In this document: piece after piece, positions 38,316-49,500 of the stretch
How positions within the stretch are numbered: position 1 is the stretch's first letter
Layout: the number at the start of each line of letters is the position of its first letter
Assembly: GCA_004794785.1 (NCBI GenBank)
Contig: SJOL01006601.1
Span: forward strand, 169,370-233,369
Source: Opisthorchis felineus
Taxonomy: Eukaryota > Platyhelminthes > Trematoda > Opisthorchiida > Opisthorchiidae
Direction of reading: 5' to 3'
Length of the DNA stretch: 64,000 nt
Notes under the pieces: generated by a model
What the model was told of the DNA's origin: nothing
The model's input: the letters and a program-made list of their open reading frames with translations, nothing else
Database searches by the model: none
Position numbers and translations under genes: made by a program

Positions 38316-41300
38316 TAGGTCTAAGTAAGAGTATGCAGAACCATTCATTCTTGCCAGTTTCCGCGAGTGTTATATAAAAAACAAGAGGCCAAAAGTCATG
38401 AAAATATTGAAACTGACATTATGTTTCACGGATGCGAGGAAACTCTGCATCCTATATGGGAAATAAATCAAAATACGTTTAAAAGTAAGACTGAAAATGT
38501 TTTGAACCTCTGGAATTTCTTTTCGTTGAGTAACCCTGTATGATACACGCTGAAATACCTCTCGTACTCGTTAATATCGTCGGGAAAAAAACAAATCTTG
38601 CCTTCACCAGATTTCTGGTAAATTTGGAGCCCACTCTTACGATTTTATTTCACATCGGCTTGACAGCTCTTATAAGGCTTCACTCTCCAATATAATCACT
38701 GAGGAGGACTGCCACAGTTACTGTCCCATCCTTGCATTTCCTATTTCGGAATGACCTGTGAAGAGCTTCGGGGAAGAATTTCTTGAGATCATGTTTTGTT
38801 ATACAAAACATTGTGCCTTCAAGAAGGGCTTTTTGCGTCGGGGATCGCGTGAAAATCATTTATGCAAAAAAGGAAGAGTCATCAGAAACAATCTTAGAAT
38901 GAAAACAAATTCTCAGAAAAGACTCAGGTTCAGAGAAGAAGTACAAAATACCTGGCACATTATGGTAGGCCAAGTCGAGTGGTGCAGATGCTGTTCGCCT
39001 TCCAGGATATGGTACACGTGACCCTCTCTCTGCTTGGCTGAAGACCATGAACCATAAGGCAGCTAACCAATGTCAGTGGCATTCATGCTATTAGTTCCTC
39101 TCCTGATCGTCCGACTGGATGTTGGAGGTGTTGGCAACTCAGGTGGTAAGCTATCCCTGGGTCCCCCTCCTTGCCCCATTTCTTCCTTACTTCCGTCGTA
39201 AGGCTTTAGTCAAATAAATCAACAGGGCTGTATGGCAGTGAAGCACCAGTGTTTTCATTTGGGATCGCTGTCGGTGTTGTACATCCGTCCAATCCAGGTA
39301 TGGCTGCATTTTCAATTCACTGCAACCGGGCACTAGGTAAGAGATATGTACTAACCAAAAATAAATCATCTCTTCGCAGGATTCTTCGGGGATTCCACCG
39401 ATGCCGCTATAAGTAAAACATTAGAACGTACCGCTTCCACTGGCAAAGCTAAAAATTTCTGCCACCAGTTTACTCTGCCTCTAATGTTGAGTTCGTCAAA
39501 GTCATATCCCTGGATTAACGTCAGTAGGGACAAAGGACGCTCCTGATAAAAATACGTGATTCAGGGTCAGCAGGTCGCTATTTCCAGGAGCTTTTCTGAT
39601 TAAATAACGGGCAGTTTCTCCGTATTCCTTCCGCTTCCACCAGATAGGTTTTCAGGGATTCCTCTCCTAGCTTTCGTACATACTGCTGACTTGCTGAGTG
39701 CCAATAACTCTCTTATTTGGAAGTTAAAACTTGAAACTGACTGACCAAAATACTACCCGCGACGAATAGTAAAAGCCCAGGTCCGTGGTTTAATGGTGGA
39801 GTTGTTCGAATCTGTTTTGGGCCAAACCTCGAAAATCTGGACCAGTTGAATTCATAGCTCCAACAGCTGGGAGTTTTTGTATGGATGCAGCCATAGGCTA
39901 GTCGGTTGGGACGATATCAACCTTAACAGGTCTCCTTTGAAAGATGTCGGTATTTCTGTTTATCAAATCAATTCCGTTAATCAGAGCCTTAAATAATGAA
40001 CTGCTTTGGAAACGTAGTACTCCACAACCAAAGAATCCGCCCAACAGTATATGATGTGCTCATTCCACAAGGCGACATATTCGTCTAACGGACAGCACAA
40101 CAGCCTGAAGTTCACGGAATATGATAATGGCCAACTTCGGACGCGTTGGACGTAATGTTCCCATAAAAAACTGCAACTTGACCCCTGAACAGACTCATAG
40201 GTGGCGGCTTCATATACTACTTCGGACGTTACAGAAAACTTGCAACAATTGATGTTCGATAAAAAGCGGTTTAAATTTGTTGCATCTTGTAACTGATGTA
40301 GGGGAACGCACCAAGTAATTGCAAACAGCAGACTTGATTGCGCGCCATCTATCATTTTCTCCAAGCCTCTTGAATATCTTGGTTAAGGACGTCATGACAA
40401 CCACAGTTTGACCGTCAATGTTTTTTTTACCAATTAATGTGGCCGTAAGAACAGTGACGTAGAGCACACCAACGGATCTTTCAAAGAAGCCGCGGAATAC
40501 AGAAAACCGACCTCGAGCAGAAACGCTTAAGCTTAGAACTAATAAGCTGAAGCGCCAATCAAGTCCAAAGGTCATGTGCATGTCGATACGTAATGAGTAC
40601 AAAAACGGAGTTTTGTTGTTCTAGTACGGCTATTTCGAAGAGGATGGCATTGAAATTCCTAGACGAAAACTACCTTGGATCATGATATTTGGAGGAGTGA
40701 TTGGCTAACCCATTAGTAACAACAAACACAAAGCAACTGTCAACGTAAAACTTATTTCCCCGAGTGCTAACCGCATCCCGACCAAACTATTCGCAACTTT
40801 CGTAGGTCGTTTGTGTCACACTGACTGTGTTACAGACGGGTAAAAGTGTGGTTCTATGCGGATGTACAATGTACTTGCAGACTTCCGAGTAAACTCAGCA
40901 CATAACAAGAGAGTTAGTAGCAAACAAACTAGAAAACAAGCCTCTTTACCTGCAGACAACGTAATTTTGTTCAAACAAAACCATAGGAAAATGGCAGAGG
41001 GCCTAGTAAACGAAACCGTTTGACCGTTTTGTAACGAAGTACTTTTCGAGATTGAGTAACCTCCAATTGTGTTTCAATCAGCTGTCTGGTCAGTGATGAG
41101 AATGGGAACATAGCTGCGAATGTGATCGGGTTTTAGACCGGTGTGACCAATGAGACTGAATGTAATGATATAACTCAGTGCTTGGATCGTTCCTATGTAT
41201 GCAGTATTTCTTCCTGGTATTTCCATGGATATCTGGTCCAATGAGGTTGATCGATACAACTACGGATTACGCTATCCAACTTACAGCCGAATTACACGAA

Positions 41301-42074
41301 AATAGATAGCTTAACTGATTATGACTTGTAAAATATTTTGATGACGCTCCTGATCACTAAAACCATACATCCTACATGACAGATTTCTTCCAGTGATAGT
41401 CAAAATTGCAAAAATTGTGTCAACGTCACAATGAACAAAGTGTCTATGGCCTAGGCTGGAAGTTGTTGACGAGACGAAAACTCCCGTTTGATGGTAAAAT
41501 TAAGTATGATGGAGAAGAATGCGATGGCACCTGCATAGTAGACTCTCATCGATTCTACTGTATATCTCACGATACCCAAAATATTTCCGATAGCAACCCA
41601 TTTCTGGAAACTCGTTTCTTCGTGCCTATTCACTGTTGGACGAAAGTGAATGACGTAATGATCAGTGCTAATCATCAACCAGCTATTCAATCTTTTTGCT
41701 TATGGCGAACTGAGATTGAAGCGAAAACCTACTCTGTAGGTCTAAGTCGATTCGAGAGCCTTGATTTTTCAAGCCAATATGAAATTTTGTATTCACCTGT
41801 TCACGTCCAACGCACACTATGCTGATTGGTATAAACGCCGGTTTTACATTCCAGGTCATTTTTATCTTCCTGCTGGAAGTCATACCTCAAAAACACCCGG
41901 CAGTGCTGCAGGAAATTTTACTATTTTGGGATGAGTGACAATATGCCCTGGACACGTGCAAGGCAGCCTGAATTCTTAAATCACTTTGTAGTGCCGAATA
42001 CGTAAGGTCAAAGATTACCAAGACCAACGGTGCGATTTTCAAGCTCTTGTCAAACAAATCAAGTTCATACTGAG

Positions 42075-42232
42075 TTGGGCACTTATTTTCAACCAAATTT
42101 GGCGTTAACTTCAGCCTGAAATGAGATCAGAATCAGCCTCTCATTCAAGATATTCTCCAGCTGAATGTGGCGCACAAAGGCCCCTTATGATTCATTTGGG
42201 CAGATTCTCTAGATATTAGAGTGGAATCCCTT
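42075..42232 (+). repeat. Fold-back repeat, inner part only
   Basis: Carries the inner section of the family: cctctcattcaagatattct, ccagctgaatgtggcgcaca, aaggcccc, then agattctctagatatta. It lies in dbx intron 1, about 500 bp from the exon 1 donor. Confidence 0.6.
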
Positions 42233-42766
42233 AATATGTTGCTAATCTTCTGGTTTGCGAATGCGCACGTTGTCTTAGCTGTCGTTACAGACTACTTTAA
42301 AACTCTCAGTTCGCATTCGGACAGTCGTGGTTCTTTCGAAAATCTGGCTAAAATAACTACACTTAATTACTTCTGCTTCTGATATTCTGGCTGACTGAAG
42401 CACACTGATGAAGAGGTCGTATGGGTGACCAAAAGTCCCCTCTTGCGTAACCCTTCTGCAGTATGTGCATATATCATTCATCGTGGAAAACGTTGCAAGG
42501 TTCCCCGCACATGCACTTTGGTTGTCTCCCTCTAAACGAAACTTCAGAGGTTACCGAACGGAAGTGATTTCAGTTGAGAAGAAAATATCAGTTCACATAG
42601 GCTAAAGGATACATAGTGTGTAGTCTTCCCTAGGAATGATCTGTCTAGTGGAGGGCCACTGCGTCTTTTTTTCTCAGCAATGTATATTAAGAGTCCCGGG
42701 TTTCTGCAGTCAGCCTTAAAACATTTATCTAGACTACAGAAGTCAAAATAGGGCTGCGGAACTTAC

Positions 42767-43010
42767 TCCTATGAGTATCCTCCTCCAGATATTGTGCGTC
42801 CGGTGAATACGGCTCATGATAACTTGAACTCAGTAAAGCAAACGCTTTGAGGCATAAGCCATGGTGAACACTGCCCAGATTAGCTGCATCAAGTGAGTAC
42901 AATTTGGTACAGTCTGTTGGCCGTGATTCAGTGTTCACTGTTCGCATCGGGGCACCGTTCAGTAAAGTTGAAACACTGAAATCTTTCACGCCACCTTTAG
43001 TCGGAGACAT
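42767..43010 (-). CDS. dbx: dbx homeobox gene, coding exon 1 with EH1-like motif
   Basis: Starts at an ATG (43010) preceded two codons earlier by an in-frame TGA, and ends at a consensus GTAAGT donor after 244 bp, one base into codon 82. That phase fits the exon 2 acceptor, and the joined frame stays open to the stop in exon 3 (386 residues). Residues 11-17, FSVSTLL, resemble the EH1 (Groucho-binding) motif found near the N-terminus of Dbx and many other ANTP-class repressors. The remainder shows no domain. The assignment rests on strand, phase, donor quality and the motif, not on an observed transcript, and an additional exon inside the 11.3 kb intron cannot be excluded. Confidence 0.65.
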
Positions 43011-43394
43011 GGTTCAGTCGCAGTGGTAAGAAGCTCACTTCCGACGGAGGATATCTGTTACTGATCGCAAAGCAAGCCCCAATTTTCATTGGTGGAAAGA
43101 TATCAAGATTGTCGGCAAGCGTGATTAAACCCCCCTTTCCCCTACTCGGACCGTCGTCGTGTGATTCGTATACACATGGACGCTGTATCACTGGATAAGG
43201 GGTAGTGTGTGATTCAACAGGGAGACGGTGTTCTTAAGTGTGCCGTTGAATGAATGCAATAAGCAATGTGGACTAACAGCATTTTACCTACGACGAGTTG
43301 GTTTGCACTGAGGAGGCGTGAACCTCAGAGAGGAACGCTAATTTGTCGTTGAATCCAACTGAATTCTATAACGACGAACATTATACGTTTGATA

Positions 43395-43580
43395 AATTGC
43401 ACAAAAGAAGTGTAATGTTCGCAAAATACACTTTACATGCCAACTTGGATTTAAAGCAAGGGTCAACTGGATTCCAGCCCGACCTCTCATTAATGAGAGC
43501 GTCCAACTGAATTTCTTCCACAAAGACCGCCTTATGCCTTGGTTAACACGATATTCGAAATACCACAGTATATTATCTTG
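43395..43580 (+). repeat. Fold-back repeat, inner part
   Basis: Carries aaaatacactttacatgcca, caactggattccagcccgac, ctctcattaatgaga, and the terminal-type block gatattcgaaataccacagt. The outer arm is missing. It directly precedes another copy in the same orientation. Confidence 0.6.
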
Positions 43581-43585
43581 AAGGA

Positions 43586-43800
43586 ACACTACTCATAGGG
43601 TTCTTAAATCTCTTCGACAGCCTGCGACCAGTTTTTCCATTGGGGCTCATCAGGTGGGCATAGACCCTGAGTTTTCGTCAATGCTCTATTTTACTTGAAC
43701 CCAAATTGTATGCATTTTGGGAAATACTTTCATTTGCACATTAATTTGATTTTAACGAAGGATTCAAGCGATTTCCAGCCTAATCTCTTGCTTATAAATC
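43586..43800 (+). repeat. Fold-back repeat, nearly full arm
   Basis: Begins aacactactcatagggttct, continues cttcgacagcctgcgaccag, ggggctcatcaggtgggca, tttacttgaacccaaattgt, tactttcatttgcacat and ccagcctaatctcttgctta. It lies 6 bp after the previous piece and about 575 bp upstream of the dbx start. Confidence 0.7.
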
Positions 43801-43831
43801 AGCCGCTTCTAATTTGCTTTCAAGCAGAACA

Positions 43832-43962
43832 GAAGGTTGACTGAACACTACTAATAGGATATCTGGAAGGCTGAAAGTAGTGTACTGCACCTGTCTGAAG
43901 AGCCCTAAGAAGGACAAAGCCGGTCATGGGCTACCAAAGAGAATTCAGCAACCGTATGATCA
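43832..43962 (-). repeat. Fold-back repeat, inverted arm fragment
   Basis: The inverse of the outer arm: gaagagccctaagaaggaca, aagccggtcatgggctacc and gaattcagcaacc. With the preceding plus copy it forms an imperfect inverted pair. Confidence 0.6.
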
Positions 43963-45259
43963 GTGTTGGTTGAAGAATTATACTGTATTTTTCTGCAGTC
44001 TTTCTGTTCACTTAATGGGGGATACACTTCAGCCCTCAGGCGTCAGGATAGCGCAGTTTGTCCCGCATTTGTTCCTAAGTGACGCTTAATCCATACGACC
44101 GTGGCGGTTTCAGAATTGATAGCGGACAATTTATCATCGGTTGGAAAAAAAGTACAAAAGTGAAGCCTTTGGTTTATAAACCGTTTTAAAACTATTAGGC
44201 TCTCTTAAATCCAAAATTACGACTCCTTGAAAGCGCCCAAATCTTTCTGACATCTCGCTACAAGTTGTAGCTACAGGCAACCACCACTGTCTTACGATCC
44301 CTTCTCCAGTTTCATAGTCCCTCTTGAGATGAAGACAGATGTTTCCAGGTGGGGGAATTTTGTATAAAAAAACTTACCCACCCATTATACTTGTAAAAAT
44401 TTTAGATCCTTCTCGGTGTTTAAAGTAGAACTCAACTACATACCGATATATTTCCATATGGATACATTGAATGTACCATACATCCTGATAAGAAGAATTG
44501 ATTGCAACGCAAGAAAGCATCACGTCCCAGTTTCCAGCCACGGGTGTTGTGCTTGTATCCGAGTTTGCACCACTGACACGGTCAAATCAAATCCATTTCC
44601 TTTTTACGTTTTAAGTGTCTGTCGACGTAAACATTTTAGACTATCTACACCGTTTTGTTTCGTCTTTGTGCCGAATCAGCTATGTTAGAAGCCAAAGACT
44701 GTTTCCCCTCAGGTTCTCTAGTTTTTACTCTTCTGTCAGAGTATACAGTGGCAACCCTCCAGGCACCGTAAAATTATCCCCTCGGCCTTCAAGAGCTTCA
44801 AGAGAAATCCTCCCTTGGAGAGTAATGTCCAGCTGTTCTATTCTCCATGCAGAGAATTTGTTAAATAAAATTTACTCCAGATTGGTCCAAACAGTCTTTT
44901 CCCGAAATTACAAAATCCCTCGTCTTATATCGCAGGATAAAAATGGAAGTTCGTTTAATGTAAGAGTCTTCGAATACTCGGGACAAAGTGAGTTGACTAA
45001 TATCACCCGAGACCGTTGTAAACCAAAGGTCTTGCACTAAGAATATCCTCATGTTTTGCGGGTTATGCCGGATTCAGCAATTAGAATAGTTTCAAGCGAG
45101 CGACTTAGAGTAACAACTTAATCCTGCCACAAAAACGAAGAGATACAATAACACATGTGTAATTTCTGTCACATTATGCAAACGGTAGATAAACAAAGAT
45201 AAAGTACATGGACTCTAGGAAAGTCAGGTCGAAATACATCTAGTAAAGTTCGTTTTCTA

Positions 45260-45341
45260 TCACTGTCCACATCGATAAAGCATAAATGCCTTTCCATCCA
45301 GATAGAAATAAATGAATCCCTGGCTTTCGTGCATGACGCAG
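45260..45341 (-). CDS. DYNLL: LC8-type dynein light chain, coding exon 2
   Basis: Second and last coding exon. After the acceptor ttattttag at 45342, the first base completes a Ser codon (AG|C), followed by CVMHESQGFIYFYLDGKAF and ending MLYRCGQ with a TGA at 45260. This matches the C-terminal strands of LC8, where FIYFYLG.. forms the dimer interface and part of the ligand groove. The final residues RCGQ differ from the usual FK(S/T)G ending, as may be expected for one of the divergent light-chain paralogues known in trematodes. The joined protein is 90 residues, against 89 for typical LC8. Confidence 0.93.
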
Positions 45342-45433
45342 CTAAAATAAATGAAACTCCAAGAGTTAAGAACATGTGGAAATTGCTGTGTACACGGTAA
45401 GATATTTTCAATGGCCATGCTGATAGAACTCAC

Positions 45434-45624
45434 CTGCCGAATTCCCTACCAACCACACAGTGCCAGGCAGGTTCGTATTTCCTATCAAATTCCCGTTTCA
45501 AATGAGCGGCGATGTCTTTAGGAACACTGTAACGTTGAACTGCGTCAATAGCCATCCGAACCGCATCCTCTTGCATTTCGTTTGGCATATCATAGTTTTG
45601 CACTACCGCTCTGTTCTGCGTCAT
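45434..45624 (-). CDS. DYNLL: LC8-type dynein light chain, coding exon 1
   Basis: Residues 1-63 plus two bases of codon 64. The ATG at 45624 is preceded by an in-frame TAG 30 bp upstream, fixing the start. Family motifs are clear: DMPNEMQEDAV (residues 12-22), KDIAAHLKREFDRKY (36-50) and PAWHCVVGREFG (52-63), matching LC8's D-M...MQ, KDIAA.IKKEFDKKY and P.WHC.VG..FG. The donor GTGAGT follows at 45433, and the intron is only 92 bp. LC8 dimers bind short linear motifs in dynein intermediate chain and many other partners, acting as a cytoplasmic dimerisation hub. In flatworms related light chains are abundant in tegument. The gene is intact; it is an old multi-copy family, so which paralogue this is cannot be told here. 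Confidence 0.95.
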
Positions 45625-45737
45625 TCTTGAAAATGCGTAAATAAGCGTTATATGCTATCGAATAGGTTAATGTGCTTGAGTAAAAGTTTTTCTCCAGTGT
45701 TCTTCGTAAATACGTCTCAACATTCACGTGAACTGAC

Positions 45738-45763
45738 AGTCGATCGATAGAGTCGATCGATAG
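45738..45763. repeat. Exact 13-bp tandem pair upstream of LC8
   Basis: The unit agtcgatcgatag occurs twice without a gap, 114-139 bp before the LC8 start codon. Each unit contains the palindrome atcgat. A CACGTG box lies at 45725-45730 between it and the gene. Position suggests a promoter element; this is inference. Confidence 0.5.
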
Positions 45764-46189
45764 AATCACCGATAGCTAACAGGTAGCAGAGCAGCAAGAA
45801 CGGCGTCGCACACATTCCACTTCAGCTGCTGTCATTTCACGGATTCCATGCACCGTTTGGTAACACTGCGATCTGTGGTTTGTTGGCACTTACGCATCTG
45901 GTGTTTACTTTACTCCTGTCTTATTTTACCTTACATGGGTTTCATCCCTGCCACAGTACACTTTTTCGTCAATTCTAGTTACAAACGTGGCATCTGGTTT
46001 TATTTTTTCAATTTAGGTAGACGTGATATCTATTGCTTCAGTTATTCTGTGGATAACGCATACGCGTAGGTCTAAATAACACTGAATTTCATTATGCTAA
46101 AATTTCACTATAAAGCATCCAGCAGCCTAGCTAAGAGGACTGATGTTGACGAATGCTTCTACGATGCATATAGAGACTCCGAAATCAAA

Positions 46190-46500
46190 TTTCAGCACAT
46201 ATAACATGATATAGTATTGGTTCAGCTGTAGCACCCTTTCGAAGCCTAACCACCCAAAGGAAGCGCGTGGGTTGAGATACTGCCAGGTTGTCAAAGCCTA
46301 GACAGGAGCATTCGAGATGCAGTGATCGGGTTTGAACCATTGGCCTTCCGATCAGTAAGCTTGACCACTGAGCCATCCCGAGCTCTGGTATTCTTTGGAA
46401 TTTATCTGACTCACGCACACTTGCAACCTGTGGACTTGAACACTCCACACCCAATATATACCACCTTCCAAGCTCGAAGGAGCAGTCGGCGAAGATGTGT
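46190..46500 (-). mobile_element. tRNA-derived SINE
   Basis: On the minus strand an RNA polymerase III internal promoter is visible: A box TGGCTCAGTGGTCA (46375-46362) and B box GGTTCAAACCC (46338-46328), 23 bp apart, close to tRNA spacing. The tRNA-like part is flanked on both sides by long non-tRNA sequence and has no clean acceptor stem, so it is a SINE-type unit rather than a functional tRNA gene. Outer boundaries are approximate and no target-site duplication was identified. It lies about 0.6 kb upstream of LC8. Confidence 0.6.
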
Positions 46501-49500
46501 CGTCGATGACGCAACAAACATGTAGTCATCCAAGGAAGTGTGTAACAGACAAACGTTTGCATTTCCCTGCAAACAAGCAATAACCTACAAGACCATCATT
46601 CCTGATCTCTATATGAGGGTGGTTGCATGTAAGATGGGATTGCGAAAATCGTCCTTAAGTTACCTCTTTACACCACTTTCTCTCTAGTAAGCCGGGATAG
46701 TAAAACAGCATTGAAAAAATAAGGTGCTGCGCAACCTCCGCAATTTCTTTTTGAATAAACACAGGTGTGACACTACCTAGAAGAATATATCTAGACAGGT
46801 TTAGTGTCAGTTCTCAGAGTGCTTACTTGGAAAAAGGTATCACTGACGAGAGATCTACTCAAATCTGAGCAGAACCTCCAGTTCGGTCTCTTTATACGAA
46901 TGGCTGGTTCTTCTACGAGCCCGTGAATAAAACCAGGCTACAAACGTAACCTTTACCAACTGGAGGGGTGCCAGGGACATACACAGACTGCACATTTTGT
47001 TTACTGGTTTTAGGATAACTTAAACCCGGTAAATTTCGCCCGTTAGTACGCAGATTACAAGTACAGCTATCTGACATTCACTTGACAGACTGAAATTTTC
47101 AGACTACGAGACCCAAACGGATGATGCCAGGACAGTCACAGGGCAATGGCTTAAAGGTTTTGTTACATAGAACTATCTAGATTGTGTCCTTCATAATACA
47201 TCGAAACTCCTTGGAGATCTGCATGACACGCATCGCTGACAGTGGGTCGAATTAGTTGTAGTTGGGAGCAATTTACTTGTTGCTGTACGAGCACTTCTTC
47301 CTTGCCTGTTTTTTAAAGTGTATCTGATTTTGGCCACTCATATTAATCGATATCAAAATGATACAAAAGATAAGGTGGATTACCCCGTCCTCCCCCCGCA
47401 CACTGACTACGTCTGGTGATTGCCAGTGAAAAGTTATTAAGCTGACCGTGAAGTTGGTCGAAGAGATCAGCGACTCGCATGCGCAATATTAATGATTTCC
47501 AGAATGAACCAACCTTGAGGTGACTTTTGGTGTTTCAGGATAAGTTGACCTTTACTGTGCAAGAAAATACTCATAAACATCAGAATGATCTCAGTACTTA
47601 TAAACTTTAGGCAAATCGCTCAGAAAATGGAAAAAAACCGCAAGTCACACTGGTCTTCTCTGTGATAAGTCGTCAGTGAAAGAGCTAGATGTGGCCAAAT
47701 GACATAATGTGGACTGTGTGATGCAAGAAGGGTGGCCGTAAGGTTTTTTCGACGTGCCACTGCTGACCGGTCACTGGTGCCTGAGCAGTACAATGTTCGA
47801 CTGCTTACCGGAAGATCGCCCGTTCTAATCGCCTTTTTTATTGATGAGGAGAGCTGTTTCATCCATGCTGATGATTCTTAGCAGGAATGAAAGCACGCTA
47901 CATTGGTTCTCAGCCTTTTGGCACAGGTTAGTTTAATTTGTAGTGTGAAAACTCAACTGCGATTTTTAAAATGCCTACATGCCAACAACAGGCAGTCATT
48001 GTACAATCGGTTATCTCAAATTATCTTCTCGAAAAAGATCATTCATCTAAATAAATCACACACTGTGGGGAAGATCGGAGCCATCGAGGTTGAAACAAAT
48101 AGTAGGGCATGCTTTATAGGTGGAATGAACGAGGCAGTCAGTTATCGCAAAAACGGCCTAAGTCGGAGAACGTTTTAGGAAGATTTAACCTCGCAGCATT
48201 TTTCTGTCTTCAAATTTTTTTCCGTAAAACCGTTTACAAATGGATGGCTTGGTGTTTTGTTTGAAGACATTGTCAAATGGCTTGATCAAAACATTGTTTG
48301 GCTTCGTCGTCAAATGAAGGGAGAACTTGCAGGCATCCTTTGCGGCAGTAATGATGCCTAATTATGATGCGTAATTCTTGCCAAGAAATGGCCCACATTA
48401 AGCTGCACGAGTAGTTTATCCGTGTGTAAACTCACCGACCGTGGTGATCGATTTTTAGTTCAAGTCACATTCTTGCATGAAATAACTCACCGTTTTCTGG
48501 CTAACAAGACATCCGTCTAGCCAAAGATCTTAGTGTTTCACTCTGATCTTTCCCAGAAGCAAGTATTTAAGGTTTTCTGAGGAACGGTACAACTGTTGGT
48601 CGTTTATCGCGATAGGTGGTGCGGATCTGTTGGAAAGAGCTCCTGGTGTATTTCAAAATCTACAGAATACCCTTTTTTGCTTACAATCACACAGCCCTAC
48701 GCAGTGCCGGGCCCCAAAGTACTTTGGGTTTTAGAGGCCAAATCCGATTTGGAGATCGGTATGACACAGTACGCAAAGGAAAAATATTTTATCAGAGCTT
48801 GACGTCTTGACGAGACATAACTCTGTGGTAACTCAGTATCAGTCGGAAGCAACAAGTGTCAAATTCTGCGAACGGACTATGCTTGCTTTCAGTTTCGAAA
48901 CACATATATGTCAAGTAGAAATTTCAATATGGGATTTTCGATAGTAAATTAGAACCTCAAACCAAGAGCACTTTTATGGAGTTTTCCCGTTAACTGAACT
49001 AGGTTAAACCCTCTTCTTTTTGGTTGACTATTTTCATCCTTGATATGACAATCAAGTCAGAGTGATACTGCTGGTTTAAACCGATCCCAATCCCTACGAG
49101 GACCTAATTAGCGACAACGGTGGCATACTCTTTACTCATGAATGAGCCTTGAACCGATGGGCATTTGAGCCGCGCTATTAGCCATCTAAGTGCGATCTCA
49201 GGTTGACTGATCTTACGAAAACGACTTTGGTGTTGTCACAAACAGTGTTTGAGGTTGGGTGAAGGGTTCTGAAGTGAGACGTTTCTACCACTGCAGATAT
49301 GAATACCGTTAGGAATCTCAGAGAAAACAGATTTCTGTTACAATCGATCTTACAAATAACACCCCTTCCAATCTCAACGCATCTTTTTGTGCTCAAAAGC
49401 CTTCTGAAAGAGCCCTGAGTCTACGGTTGTTATATTCAAGGGCTTCAGTATAGAGAGTCACAGTCATCTTGGAATGCAAGATCCCCGTCTATTCCCCAAC

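Larger units (their letters stand above)
31440..42766 (-). other. dbx intron 1 (11,327 bp), repeat-filled
   Basis: Bounded by a GTAAGT donor at 42766 and the acceptor at 31440, splitting a codon after its first base. It holds Penelope-like pieces at 34.4-37.4 kb, fold-back repeats at 34970, 38125 and 42075, and a dispersed repeat at 32590. Open frames at 39.98-40.60 kb (minus, up to 130 codons) and 41.41-41.83 kb (plus, 139 codons) are unrecognised. The intron depends on the exon 1 call. Confidence 0.6.
43011..45259. other. Region between dbx and LC8, probable dbx promoter region
   Basis: About 2.2 kb between the dbx start and the end of LC8, both read on the minus strand. It contains three fold-back repeat pieces at 43.4-43.96 kb. 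A plus-strand open frame of 141 codons at 44615-45040 matches nothing I know. I could not place a transcription start site. Confidence 0.5.

Noticed and set aside
39981..40602. Overlapping minus-strand open frames (127 and 130 codons) considered as a decayed gypsy-type polymerase.
   Set aside because: A few residues recall the region after the gypsy catalytic site, but no catalytic motif, primer-binding site or LTR could be found.
47790..47882. A plus-strand reading CFIHADDS resembling a reverse transcriptase YADD box.
   Set aside because: It is followed at once by a stop and no neighbouring reverse transcriptase motif is present in any frame.
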